From contig NZ_CP139708.1 of NCBI RefSeq assembly GCF_034377145.1, positions 124,001 through 188,000 of the forward strand: a stretch of 64,000 bases of DNA. The letters run 5' to 3'. Positions 18,258 through 26,889 of the stretch are shown piece by piece. A program made the position numbers and the translations under genes. The stretch is from Sulfitobacter sp. OXR-159. Its GTDB lineage: Bacteria; Pseudomonadota; Alphaproteobacteria; Rhodobacterales; Rhodobacteraceae. The notes under the pieces are model-generated. The model ran no database searches. It had not been told where the DNA came from and saw only the letters and a program-made list of their open reading frames with translations. Positions within the stretch are counted from its first letter, which is position 1. The number at the start of each line of letters is the position of its first letter.

Positions 18258-19670
18258 GTGAAACGTTACCCAAGAGATATGACCGGCTATGGTGGCGCTG
18301 TACCAGCGGCGCAATGGCCGAATGGCGCAAAAATCGCCGTTCAGATCGTGCTGAACTATGAAGAAGGTGGGGAAAACAATATTCTCCACGGTGATGCTGC
18401 GTCTGAAGCGTTCCTATCAGAGATAACCGGGGCCGCACCCTGGCAGGGTCAACGCCATTGGAACATGGAATCGATCTATGAATACGGCAGCCGCGCCGGG
18501 TTCTGGCGTGTTCACAAACTGCTCAAAAACACGCCAATTACTGTTTATGGTGTAGCAACCGCTCTTATGCGGGCGCCCCAGCAGCTCAAGGCGATGAAGG
18601 AGGCGGGCTGGGAGATTGCCAGCCATGGTCTGAAATGGATCGAACACAAGGATATGGAGCCGCAGGAAGAGCGCGCCCAGATCCGCGAGGCAATCCGCCT
18701 GCATACCGAAGTGGTGGGGGAGGCCCCGCGCGGCTGGTACACCGGACGCTGCTCTATGAACACTGTGGACCTTGCCGCCGAGGAGGGCGATTTCGCCTAT
18801 ATCGCCGACAGCTATGCTGATGATTTGCCCTACTGGGTGCGGGCTGGCGGTAAGAACCAGTTGATCGTGCCTTACACGATGGACTGCAACGACATGCGCT
18901 TTGCGATTCAAGCGGGATACACGAACGGTGATCAGTTTGAGAGCTATCTCAAGGATAGTTTTGACATGCTCTATGCCGAGGGTGCCGAAGGTGCGCCCAA
19001 GATGCTTTCGATCGGCTTGCACTGTCGTCTTATCGGGCGTCCGGGGCGCGCAATGGCGTTGAAACGCGCCTTGGAACATTTCGCGAAACACGACGGGGTC
19101 TGGTTCGCCACACGGGAACAGATCGCCGATCACTGGGCAAGCCTGCACCCGCCTGCCGAGGGGACCGCGCCATCTGATATGGACAGGGGAACCTTTGTCG
19201 CGGAATTTGGTGGCATGTTCGAACACAGCCCTTGGATTGCCGAGGGTGCCTTTGATCTTGAACTCGGCGCGACCCATGACAATGCAGCAGGCATTCACAA
19301 CGCACTGGCGCGTGTGTTCCGTGACGCATCCGAAGAACAGCGGCTGGGTGTGCTGACCGCCCACCCTGACTTGGCGGGAAAACTGGCGGCAGCCGGGCGC
19401 CTCACAAAGGAAAGCACTGCCGAACAGGCGGGTGCCGGACTGGATTTGCTGACCGACGAAGAACGGGAGACCTTCCAGAACCTCAACGCTGAATACGTTG
19501 AGCGGCACGGCTTTCCTTTCATCATCGCCGTGAAGGACAACACCAAATCGAGCATTCTCGAAGCGTTTCACCGCCGTATCAAAAATAACCGCGATACCGA
19601 GTTCTCCGAAGCCTGCCGACAGGTTGAGCGCATTGCAGAACTGCGCCTGATTGAGAGGTTTGCATCATGA
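18258..19670 (+). CDS. puuE: Bifunctional allantoinase PuuE / OHCU decarboxylase UraD
   Basis: A fusion of two successive enzymes, 470 residues. Residues 1-300 are the metal-independent PuuE allantoinase, a polysaccharide-deacetylase fold (YPRDMTGYGG, VLNYEEGGEN, SHGLKWIEH). Residues about 312-470 are OHCU decarboxylase (FGGMFEHSPWIAE, LTAHPDLAGKLA, NLNAEYVERHGFPFIIAV with catalytic His and Glu). OHCU from UraH gives S-allantoin, then allantoate. The GTG at 18258 is preferred over TTG 18237 because AAAAGGA is 8 bases before it and homologues begin near KRYPRDM. This fusion is known in other alphaproteobacteria. Confidence 0.92.
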   Translation: MKRYPRDMTGYGGAVPAAQWPNGAKIAVQIVLNYEEGGENNILHGDAASEAFLSEITGAAPWQGQRHWNMESIYEYGSRAGFWRVHKLLKNTPITVYGVATALMRAPQQLKAMKEAGWEIASHGLKWIEHKDMEPQEERAQIREAIRLHTEVVGEAPRGWYTGRCSMNTVDLAAEEGDFAYIADSYADDLPYWVRAGGKNQLIVPYTMDCNDMRFAIQAGYTNGDQFESYLKDSFDMLYAEGAEGAPKMLSIGLHCRLIGRPGRAMALKRALEHFAKHDGVWFATREQIADHWASLHPPAEGTAPSDMDRGTFVAEFGGMFEHSPWIAEGAFDLELGATHDNAAGIHNALARVFRDASEEQRLGVLTAHPDLAGKLAAAGRLTKESTAEQAGAGLDLLTDEERETFQNLNAEYVERHGFPFIIAVKDNTKSSILEAFHRRIKNNRDTEFSEACRQVERIAELRLIERFAS

Positions 19671-20152
19671 ACAACGTTTTGACGGCAACCACAATTAATT
19701 CCGATGCCATTGCCGGGCTAGCAGAACTGATCGATGCATCAGACACGCCCGACAAGCTCATAAACCAAGGGCGTTGCGGACGTTTTCATGATCGGGCGAC
19801 CCTCGACGTTGATGGTCGCGTAGGGGTCAGCGTCTTTCAATCCACATCGTTCTCCCTGCCTTTCAAAATGGAAATGATGGAGCGTCACCCTTTGGGCAGC
19901 CAAGCTTTTCTGCCGATGCAGGAAGGCGAATATCTGGTCGTGCTAGCCGAAGATAAAGACGGTGCTCCGGTTGCGCCACGGGCCTTTATTGCTGGGCCGG
20001 GGCAGGGCGTGAACATCGGGCGCAACGTCTGGCACGGGGTTTTGTGTCCGCTGTCCGATCCGGGGCTTTTCATGGTTGTCGACCGCGTCGGCGAGGGGCC
20101 AAATCTGGAGGAACATTGGTTCGATGAGCCATTCATCATCGAGCGACAATAA
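19667..20152 (+). CDS. allA: Ureidoglycolate lyase
   Basis: Cleaves S-ureidoglycolate to glyoxylate and urea, cytoplasmic, 161 residues as usual. The cupin-like fold shows ERHPLGSQAFLP, the conserved MERHP...Q region, and a late NIGRNVWHGVLCPL block with the metal-binding or catalytic His. The start overlaps the puuE-uraD stop (ATGA), so translation is coupled. Its glyoxylate product is the substrate of the nearby bhc operon. Confidence 0.92.
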   Translation: MNNVLTATTINSDAIAGLAELIDASDTPDKLINQGRCGRFHDRATLDVDGRVGVSVFQSTSFSLPFKMEMMERHPLGSQAFLPMQEGEYLVVLAEDKDGAPVAPRAFIAGPGQGVNIGRNVWHGVLCPLSDPGLFMVVDRVGEGPNLEEHWFDEPFIIERQ

Positions 20153-20207
20153 ATAACTCGGCAAAAAAAAACGCCGGCTCACGCATCCATAGGGAGGGAC
20201 AATTATA

Positions 20208-21632
20208 ATGTCTGATGCATCCATCGGAACGCCGGACCAACTCCGCGATCCAAATTACACCCCGCCGCTCACAAAAGCGGTGCCGCTGGGGATCCAGCAC
20301 GTGCTGGCGATGTTCGTATCGAACGTCACTCCGGCGATCATCGTGTGCGGCGCTGCAGGTTTCGGCTTTGGCTCAAACAGCCCTGATTTCCCGCAAATGA
20401 TCTACATGATACAGATGTCCATGTTCTTTGCCGGGGTCGCGACGCTGTTTCAGTCGGTCGGCGTAGGTCCGATTGGCGCGCGCTTGCCGATCGTGCAGGG
20501 CACATCGTTTGCCTTTATTCCAATTATGATCCCGCTTGTCGCCGGGAAGGGCGTGGACGCGATTGCGGTCCTGATGGGGGGTATCGTCGCCGGTGGCCTG
20601 TTCCACGCCTTTTTGGGGCTATTCATCGGCAAGCTTCGTTTTGCACTGCCGCCGCTGGTCACTGGCTTGGTCGTGACCATGATTGGTCTGGCTCTGGTCA
20701 AGGTCGGTGTTCAATATGCGGCAGGGGGTGTGCCTGCAATCGGCACCGAAGAATACGGCTCCGGGCTCAACTGGTTCATGGCAGGTACCGTGATTTTGGT
20801 GACCCTCGGCCTGAAGTTCTTCACACGCGGCATGCTTTCTGTGTCGGCCGTTCTGATCGGTCTTTTGGTTGGCTATGTCGTCGCCTTTGCGCTTGGTCAG
20901 GTCAATCTTGGCAGCGTAGGTCAAGCGGCAAGCTTTGCGCTGCCGAACCCGCTACACTTTGGCATCGAATTCTCGGCCGCCGCGGTTATCGGCTTTTGTG
21001 CCATGTCTTTCGTCTCGGCCATCGAAACTGTTGGCGATGTTTCCGGGATCACCAAAGGGGGCGCAGGCCGTGAGGCGAGCGACCGCGAAATCCAAGGGGC
21101 GACCTATGCAGATGGGATCGGCACGGCCATCTCGGGCATGTTCGGCGCGCTGCCCAATACGTCGTTCAGTCAGAACGTAGGTCTCATCGCCATGACGGGT
21201 GTGATGAGCCGGATGGTCGTTACAATCGGAGCGATTTTTCTGATCATATGCGGTCTTGTTCCCAAAATCGGTGCGGTGATCTCTTCGATCCCGATCGAAG
21301 TGCTGGGCGGTGGTGTCATCGTGATGTTCGGCATGGTGGTCGCGGCTGGTATCTCGATGCTGTCCGATGTGAACTGGAACCGTCGCAACATGGTAATTTT
21401 TGCCATCGCGCTGTCGCTTGGTCTGGGCCTGCAGCTTGAGCCGGATGCGCTTCAGTATCTGCCGGGCACGCTGAAAGTCCTAGGGACTTCGGGCATTCTG
21501 CCCGCGGCCCTCATCGCCATCGTTCTTAATCTTGTGCTGCCCGAGGAGCTTTCGGGTGAAGCCACCGAGGAAGTCTCTGGTGGTATGGCAGGACAGGGGA
21601 GCGGATCACTCGCGCAGAGTGACCGCGTCTGA
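20208..21632 (+). CDS. NCS2-family urate/xanthine permease
   Basis: A 474-residue inner-membrane nucleobase:cation symporter-2 with about 14 hydrophobic segments. The family motifs GIQHVLAMFVSNVTPAI near the N-terminus and FVSAIETVGDVSGI near residue 270 (Glu binding the purine) are present, followed by NTSFSQNVGLIAMTGV. It starts after AGGGAGGG and follows allA by 55 bases, so it is probably in the same operon. Substrate is likely urate or xanthine by context; uracil carriers of the same family are less likely. Confidence 0.9.
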   Translation: MSDASIGTPDQLRDPNYTPPLTKAVPLGIQHVLAMFVSNVTPAIIVCGAAGFGFGSNSPDFPQMIYMIQMSMFFAGVATLFQSVGVGPIGARLPIVQGTSFAFIPIMIPLVAGKGVDAIAVLMGGIVAGGLFHAFLGLFIGKLRFALPPLVTGLVVTMIGLALVKVGVQYAAGGVPAIGTEEYGSGLNWFMAGTVILVTLGLKFFTRGMLSVSAVLIGLLVGYVVAFALGQVNLGSVGQAASFALPNPLHFGIEFSAAAVIGFCAMSFVSAIETVGDVSGITKGGAGREASDREIQGATYADGIGTAISGMFGALPNTSFSQNVGLIAMTGVMSRMVVTIGAIFLIICGLVPKIGAVISSIPIEVLGGGVIVMFGMVVAAGISMLSDVNWNRRNMVIFAIALSLGLGLQLEPDALQYLPGTLKVLGTSGILPAALIAIVLNLVLPEELSGEATEEVSGGMAGQGSGSLAQSDRV

Positions 21633-21677
21633 TGCCACATTCGCGGTAAGATGATTGCTGCGAAATAGGAAAAGCAC

Positions 21678-21709
21678 ATGCGGCGCAGGTTTCTGTGCCG
21701 CATTTTTTT
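21678..21709 (+). terminator. Intrinsic terminator after the permease gene
   Basis: ATGCGGC (21678-21684) pairs with GCCGCAT (21696-21702), with partial pairing inside the loop, followed by seven T. It ends the puuE-allA-permease transcript. Confidence 0.82.
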
Positions 21710-22005
21710 CGTGGGTAACTGCTAGGGCTGGAAGAAGTACCTGCCGGGATCGCCGGGTTTATCTCGGGACTTGGCCAGCCTAGCGGAAAGCAGCGTCAAA
21801 GGGGACGGCTCAAACCGATAAAGGATACATGGGGGTTTCAAAACACTAGGCGATGCCACGTCCAAAGGCCGCAACGATCGCTGCACCTGTGCCAACGTGC
21901 AGCTCGCCAGCGCTGGTTTGCCCAAGGTTCAGACATCGCTCACAGAGCGCGGCCCTCTTCTGGAATATATCTTTAACCTTTCAGAGGTGCGTCATTCCCG
22001 GCAGA
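21710..22005. other. Intergenic stretch with no recognised gene
   Basis: Lies between the terminator and the 3' end of the GAPDH gene. No frame with codon bias or recognisable protein was seen on either strand, and no clear repeat. Confidence 0.6.
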
Positions 22006-23007
22006 TCACCGGCTTCTCGCCGCGAGGCGTTCCGCCATTTCAAGCATGCGTGCAGAGAAGCCCCATTCGTTGTCGTACCAGCCAAAGACGCGCAGCTGGC
22101 GCTGTTCGATTGATTGCGTTTCGGGAAGGGCGATCACCAGAGATTCAGGGCGGCTCCGAAAATCGGTCGAAACACAGGGGTCTTCTGTCAGACCAATGAG
22201 GGTCGAGTCTGCAAAGGCTTCGCGCAAGAACTCGACAAATGAACCTTCGGGCTTTTCCAAGATTTGCAGCGTCGCGTCGATTGCGGATACTGAGATGCAG
22301 GGAACCCGGACGGCGCTGACACTGAGGCGTCCGTGAAATTCTGGCAATACGTTAAAGATCTGATTAAGCGCGCTGGTTGTTGTCGGAACCATTGAGACAG
22401 CAGCAGCACGGCTTCTTTCAAGACTGGCACCGGGCTGGTCAACAGTCGGTTGGCTCCCGGTGTAGCAATGAATGGTCGTGATATGTGCTCTGGAAATTCC
22501 GAGCCCTAGATCAATCGTGCGGAGGAGGGGGGCGATCGCATTGGTCGTACAAGACGCATTGGACACGATCCGCGCATCGCCAAGTTCTTGTTCATTGGCG
22601 CCCAAGACAACCGTCTGGTCGGCGACCTCGGACGGGCCGGAAATCAGAATATTCGATGCCCCAGCCTCGATGCCTGCTTCTGCAAAGTCTCTATCCTTGA
22701 CCCTTCCGGTGCATTCCAAAACAACATCCACACCGCGTAAATCCAAGGCCCGCAGGTCCGGTTCGCAGGTAAATGGGATGGGGCGACCGCCAATTGTTAT
22801 CTGGCGATCTCCCGTTTCCACTTGGAGGGGCAAAGGGCCGAAAACACTGTCGTAGCGCAGCAGGTACGCGCAAGTTTCGAGTGGCGCGATATCGTTGATG
22901 CCAACGACTTTGACGGCGGACTGGCTTTCATTTTGTAAAATCTGGCGCAGCAAAGTCCTGCCGATGCGCCCAAAACCGTTGATAAAGACACTTAGCTGGC
23001 GGGTCAC
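22006..23007 (-). CDS. Glyceraldehyde-3-phosphate dehydrogenase family protein, divergent paralogue
   Basis: A 333-residue GAPDH-fold protein with N-terminal NAD site INGFGRIGRTLLRQI, catalytic Cys in SNASCTTNAIAPLL and the C-terminal WYDNEWGFSARM. Several conserved positions differ: HCYTGSQ for the usual HAYTGDQ, and YDSVFG for YDSTHG. This suggests a paralogue, possibly with another aldehyde phosphate substrate. GTG 23007 is chosen; it lies 2 bases after the stop of the UreI-like gene, so the two are coupled. The longer frame upstream overlaps that gene. A link to purine use is unexplained. Confidence 0.8.
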   Translation of the reverse strand: MTRQLSVFINGFGRIGRTLLRQILQNESQSAVKVVGINDIAPLETCAYLLRYDSVFGPLPLQVETGDRQITIGGRPIPFTCEPDLRALDLRGVDVVLECTGRVKDRDFAEAGIEAGASNILISGPSEVADQTVVLGANEQELGDARIVSNASCTTNAIAPLLRTIDLGLGISRAHITTIHCYTGSQPTVDQPGASLERSRAAAVSMVPTTTSALNQIFNVLPEFHGRLSVSAVRVPCISVSAIDATLQILEKPEGSFVEFLREAFADSTLIGLTEDPCVSTDFRSRPESLVIALPETQSIEQRQLRVFGWYDNEWGFSARMLEMAERLAARSR

Positions 23008-23009
23008 GT

Positions 23010-23516
23010 TCAAGCTCCGTACATCAGGAAAAGGGCGGGCAGCCAGGCAGTCAGCACGCCGCTTAGGAGTGTGGCAACTGCTGTTTGGTCTTGAACCGGT
23101 TTCTTCATCGTCAAAGTGGCGAAATACATGAACCAAAGACCCGACCAAGTAAGCCAGCAAATGCCCAGCCAGATATCAATGAATTTCGCCGCAGAGGCGA
23201 GGGCTAAAAAGGCCTGAGGCAACACGGAAAGAGAGACAAACAGGCTGAACCATCCCAGACCGCGGCCATCAGCTCCATTCAACCGGTTAACCGCCACCCA
23301 AAGGTAGGTCGCGCTGAACAGCAGCGTCAGGGCAACAGAGCGGATTTCATCCCCGGTCGTGGCGCGCACGAGTGACACAGCGGCGACTGTGGCGGTAATT
23401 GCCGCTGTGGCAAAGTTGACGACAACAATCTCTCGATCCGAGATGCGCCCAGACATCCAAAGACCATTCAACACAAGAACCGCCCCCACAAACAGCAGGG
23501 ATATTGGCAAAAACAT
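23010..23516 (-). CDS. AmiS/UreI-family urea or amide channel
   Basis: A 168-residue membrane protein with about six hydrophobic helices and the AmiS/UreI opening LLFVGAVLVLNGLW plus the later WLTWSGLWF. Family members are urea or short-chain amide channels. Urea is the other product of ureidoglycolate lyase encoded nearby, so urea passage is the likely role. No urease gene is in the window. Sits between bhcD and the GAPDH gene, same strand. Confidence 0.82.
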   Translation of the reverse strand: MFLPISLLFVGAVLVLNGLWMSGRISDREIVVVNFATAAITATVAAVSLVRATTGDEIRSVALTLLFSATYLWVAVNRLNGADGRGLGWFSLFVSLSVLPQAFLALASAAKFIDIWLGICWLTWSGLWFMYFATLTMKKPVQDQTAVATLLSGVLTAWLPALFLMYGA

Positions 23517-23582
23517 GAAACCTACCGTTTGTGCGCTGAAAGAAAGTCTTTCGGTTTCTGGGCCAGTTCAATGTGCCTTGGC

Positions 23583-24548
23583 CTAGAAGTCCACGTCGAT
23601 TGCGACGCCCTGTTCAACGGCCAAATCAACGACTTTGGCTGCCACCGCGAGGTCCTGAAGGCCCACGCCGGTCCCGTCGAACAGTGTGATTTGATGATCC
23701 GACGTGCGGCCCGGATTGGTCCCATTGATGACCGCGCCAAGTTGGGCAACATCCGTGTCCTTGATAAGCCCTTCAGCAATGGCATGTTGCGCCTCGCCGA
23801 TGCTCACGGACTGGGCGACCTCATCGGTGAACACCGAGGCCCGTGCCAGCAAGGCCGCTTCGACCTCCTGTTTGCCTTTGGTGTCGGTGCCCATACATGC
23901 GATATGGGTTCCGGGGCTGACGTGATCGGCCATCAAAGACGGTGAAAAGGCGGAGGTGATCGAGATGATGACGTCGGCTTCGGTCATGCCGGGCAGATCG
24001 ACGGCTTCAAAGGGAACCCCAGCCTCATGCGCGACTTTCTCGATATTGGGCAGCATCTCTGGGTGGTAGTTCCAGCCGATCACCTTCTCGAACTTTCGCT
24101 GCTCCAATGCGGCCCGTAGCTGGAAGGTGGCTTGGTGGCCTGCGCCTACCATGCCGATGACGGTCGCGTTTTCACGTGCCAAGTGTTTGATTGAAACCGA
24201 CGAAGCCGCCGCCGTACGCAACGCTGTCAGCAAATTGCCACCGACCATCGCTTTGACCTTGCCGGTGTCAGGATCAAATAGGAAAACAGTGGACTGGTGG
24301 TTGATCAGGTTGCGTTTTTCAAGATTGTTCGGCCAGTATCCACCGGCCTTCAACCCCAAGCTCAACCCGGCGCGATCAAATCCGCCTTTGAACCCGTAAA
24401 GCGCCTCTTCGTGCCCAATCGCTTCGCGTACGACAGGGAAGTTGTAGGCGTCGCCGGAGGCCATTGCGGCAAAGACTTTCTCGATAGCATCAAAAGCTGC
24501 CTCGCGGGTCATTAGGTTGGCGATCTCACGTTCAGGTACGATCAGCAT
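23583..24548 (-). CDS. bhcD: Iminosuccinate reductase BhcD (ornithine cyclodeaminase/mu-crystallin family)
   Basis: The fourth enzyme of the beta-hydroxyaspartate cycle, reducing iminosuccinate to L-aspartate with NADH. It has 321 residues, the expected size. The family fold shows GLSLGLKAGGYWP, the Rossmann motif VIGMVGAGHQATFQLRA (about residue 135) and a C-terminal GTGVGLQDLAVAA. The start at 24548 follows GGAGAG; the longer frame has no support. Gene order bhcA-bhcB-bhcC-bhcD matches characterised Paracoccus-type operons, which distinguishes it from true ornithine cyclodeaminase. Confidence 0.92.
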   Translation of the reverse strand: MLIVPEREIANLMTREAAFDAIEKVFAAMASGDAYNFPVVREAIGHEEALYGFKGGFDRAGLSLGLKAGGYWPNNLEKRNLINHQSTVFLFDPDTGKVKAMVGGNLLTALRTAAASSVSIKHLARENATVIGMVGAGHQATFQLRAALEQRKFEKVIGWNYHPEMLPNIEKVAHEAGVPFEAVDLPGMTEADVIISITSAFSPSLMADHVSPGTHIACMGTDTKGKQEVEAALLARASVFTDEVAQSVSIGEAQHAIAEGLIKDTDVAQLGAVINGTNPGRTSDHQITLFDGTGVGLQDLAVAAKVVDLAVEQGVAIDVDF

Positions 24549-24717
24549 GTTTCTCTCCAAATATTTCGTTTCAGAAGACTCCGAGAGGTTCGCCAATGGC
24601 TTGAGAACGTCGCGCCGCAGGTTGGGGCGGAAAAGAGTATTCTGACACGCTTCAAATCAGTTCGCCCATGTGCCCGCCGGAAGCAGACACATGGGGCAGT
24701 TGTCTTACATCGCTAGA

Positions 24718-25881
24718 TCAGTAGGCGTGACCGCGTGCCGAAACTGGCCAGAGGCATTCAACCTTGCCGTTGCGAACACCGACATACCAATCATGGACGT
24801 TGGCGGTCGGATCGCAGTGACCCGGAACCAGCTTCAGCTTGTCGTTGACCTTCAACGCGCCGTTTGGGTCCATCACCACCCCATGCTCGTCCGAACACTT
24901 GATATATTCGACATCATCGCGCCCGTAGATCACTGGCAATCCGCTATCAACGGATTGAGCCTTGAGGCCAGCGTCGACGATCGCCTTGTCCGCCTTTGCA
25001 TGGCTCATGACGCTTGTGAGGATGAAAAAGGCATTCTCCCATTCCCCTTGGTCGATGCGTTTGCCGTCTTTGTCGAGGATGCGTCCATAGTCCGCGTCCA
25101 TGAAGGCATAGGAGCCGCACTGCAGTTCGTTATACACACCCGAGTTGGACTCGAAGTAGTAGGAGCCAGTGCCGCCACCGCCGACGATGTCACAGTCCAA
25201 ACCTTCGGCCTTCAACGTATCGACCGCATCTTTGACCATCGCCACGGCGATATCGATTTTCGCCTTGCGTTCGTCATAGCTGTCGAGGTGCTGCATTGCG
25301 CCTTGATAGGCTTGCAGGCCGGAGAACTTGAGCCCCTCGGCACCGTCGATGGCCTTGGCAATCGCCACCACGTCAGACGTGGTGGTCACACCGCAGCGCC
25401 CCGCGCCACAATCGATTTCGACAAGACATTCGATCTCGGTGCCATGTTTTTGCGCCGCCGATGACAGATCAGCCACATTGGCAAGGTCGTCAACGCAACA
25501 GATCGTGCGGGCGCCAAGCTTGGGCAGACGGGCGAGGCGGTCGATCTTGGCAGGATCGCGCACTTGGTTCGAGACGAGGATATCTTTGATGCCGCCCCGC
25601 GCAAAGACTTCGGCCTCTGAGACTTTTTGGCAGCAGACACCGCATGCACCGCCGAGCTTTTCTTGAAGCCTTTGGACATCGACCGACTTGTGCATCTTGC
25701 CGTGGGTCCGGTGGCGCATGCCATGCGCCTTGGCGTAGTCTCCCATTTTCTTGATGTTGCGCTCCAGCGCGTCAAGATCAAGCACAAGGCTCGGTGTTTG
25801 GATGTCGGCCTCATCCATGCCCGGTTTTGCCGGGATATCGTAGCCCACTTCGAATTCGTCGAGATTGGTCATATCTTTCAT
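24718..25881 (-). CDS. bhcC: beta-Hydroxyaspartate aldolase BhcC (D-threonine aldolase-like)
   Basis: Condenses glycine and glyoxylate to (2R,3S)-beta-hydroxyaspartate, PLP-dependent, 387 residues. The alanine racemase-type N-terminal barrel starts at TPSLVLDLDALERNI; the PLP lysine lies in the RTHGKMHKS segment near residue 63, and GGGGTGSYYFES is the phosphate-binding loop. The C-terminal metal site residues His and Cys appear in LVPGHCDPTANVHD. Spacing to bhcB is 36 bases and to bhcD about 170 bases. Confidence 0.92.
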   Translation of the reverse strand: MKDMTNLDEFEVGYDIPAKPGMDEADIQTPSLVLDLDALERNIKKMGDYAKAHGMRHRTHGKMHKSVDVQRLQEKLGGACGVCCQKVSEAEVFARGGIKDILVSNQVRDPAKIDRLARLPKLGARTICCVDDLANVADLSSAAQKHGTEIECLVEIDCGAGRCGVTTTSDVVAIAKAIDGAEGLKFSGLQAYQGAMQHLDSYDERKAKIDIAVAMVKDAVDTLKAEGLDCDIVGGGGTGSYYFESNSGVYNELQCGSYAFMDADYGRILDKDGKRIDQGEWENAFFILTSVMSHAKADKAIVDAGLKAQSVDSGLPVIYGRDDVEYIKCSDEHGVVMDPNGALKVNDKLKLVPGHCDPTANVHDWYVGVRNGKVECLWPVSARGHAY

Positions 25882-25917
25882 GTCCGTGCTCCTTCGTTTT
25901 TCAGTCGATATTTGAGA

Positions 25918-26889
25918 TCAGGCGGCGTTCAGCCACGGCAGCTTGTCGAGGTCGACATTGCCGCCCGTGATGATCAGGCCGACGCGCTTGCCCCTAAAGG
26001 CTTCGGGGTTCTTGAGAACTGTCGCGAGCGGCACAGCAGAGGATGGCTCCATGACCACGCGCAGATGCTTCCAGGTCAGCTTCATCGCCTCAATGATCTC
26101 TTGCTCTGACGCCGTGTAGATTTCGGACACGTGGTTTGAGACAAAATGCCAAGTCAGGTCCTTGAGCGGGACCAGAAGCCCGTCGGCAATGGTCTTGGGG
26201 GCATCGTCGGCGATAATATGGCCCGCCTTGAAGCTGCGGTAAGCGTCGTCTGCCTGTTCGGGCTCGGCCGCGATGATATGAGTTTCGGGCGCGAGGGTCG
26301 CGAGGGTGAGGCAGGTGCCCGATATCATGCCACCACCACCAATTGGTGCTACCACAGCGTCAAGACCATCTGTCTGCTCAATGAATTCTTTCGAACATGT
26401 GCCCTGTCCGGCGATCACTCGGGGATCGTTGTAGGGGTGTACGAAATCGCCCCCTGTCGCAGCTTGCACCTCGGCAAAGGTCGCCTCACGGGAACTGGTC
26501 GACGGCTCGCATTCGGTAATGACACCGCCAAAACGGCGCACCGTATCCTTCTTTGCCTGAGGGGCTGTGCGGGGCATCACCACGTTGCATGGAATGCCGC
26601 GCTTCATAGCGGCATAAGACAGGCAGGATGCATGATTGCCCGAGGAATGTGTTGCGACGCCTTTGGCCGCCTGCTCCTCGCTAAGCCCGAACACCGCGTT
26701 CGAGGCGCCCCTCACCTTAAAGGCACCGGGCTCCTGAAAGTTCTCGCATTTGAAGAACAGTTCGCAACCGGCCAGTTCGTTGAGGTAGTCCGAGGTGCGG
26801 ACAGGCGTGCGGCGAATATAGGGGCTGATCCGCGCGTGGGCGTCCAACATGTCCTCGTAAGTCGGGATGTACATCTGGTAATCCTTCAT
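25918..26889 (-). CDS. bhcB: beta-Hydroxyaspartate dehydratase BhcB
   Basis: A PLP enzyme of the serine/threonine dehydratase fold, converting beta-hydroxyaspartate to iminosuccinate, 323 residues. The PLP lysine is in PGAFKVRGA (about residue 58), SSGNHA binds substrate, and the glycine loop is PIGGGGMISG. The start at 26889 overlaps the bhcA stop (TGATG); the longer upstream frame lies inside bhcA and is not homologous. A generic threonine dehydratase is less likely given the operon. Confidence 0.93.
   Translation of the reverse strand: MKDYQMYIPTYEDMLDAHARISPYIRRTPVRTSDYLNELAGCELFFKCENFQEPGAFKVRGASNAVFGLSEEQAAKGVATHSSGNHASCLSYAAMKRGIPCNVVMPRTAPQAKKDTVRRFGGVITECEPSTSSREATFAEVQAATGGDFVHPYNDPRVIAGQGTCSKEFIEQTDGLDAVVAPIGGGGMISGTCLTLATLAPETHIIAAEPEQADDAYRSFKAGHIIADDAPKTIADGLLVPLKDLTWHFVSNHVSEIYTASEQEIIEAMKLTWKHLRVVMEPSSAVPLATVLKNPEAFRGKRVGLIITGGNVDLDKLPWLNAA

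Noticed and set aside
21710..22005. Short plus-strand frames around 21853-22199
   Set aside because: They cross the 3' end of the GAPDH gene antisense, with no ribosome site or motif.
23008..23160. Longer N-terminus for the GAPDH gene
   Set aside because: Overlaps the UreI-like gene; GTG 23007 starts exactly at the conserved NAD-binding strand.
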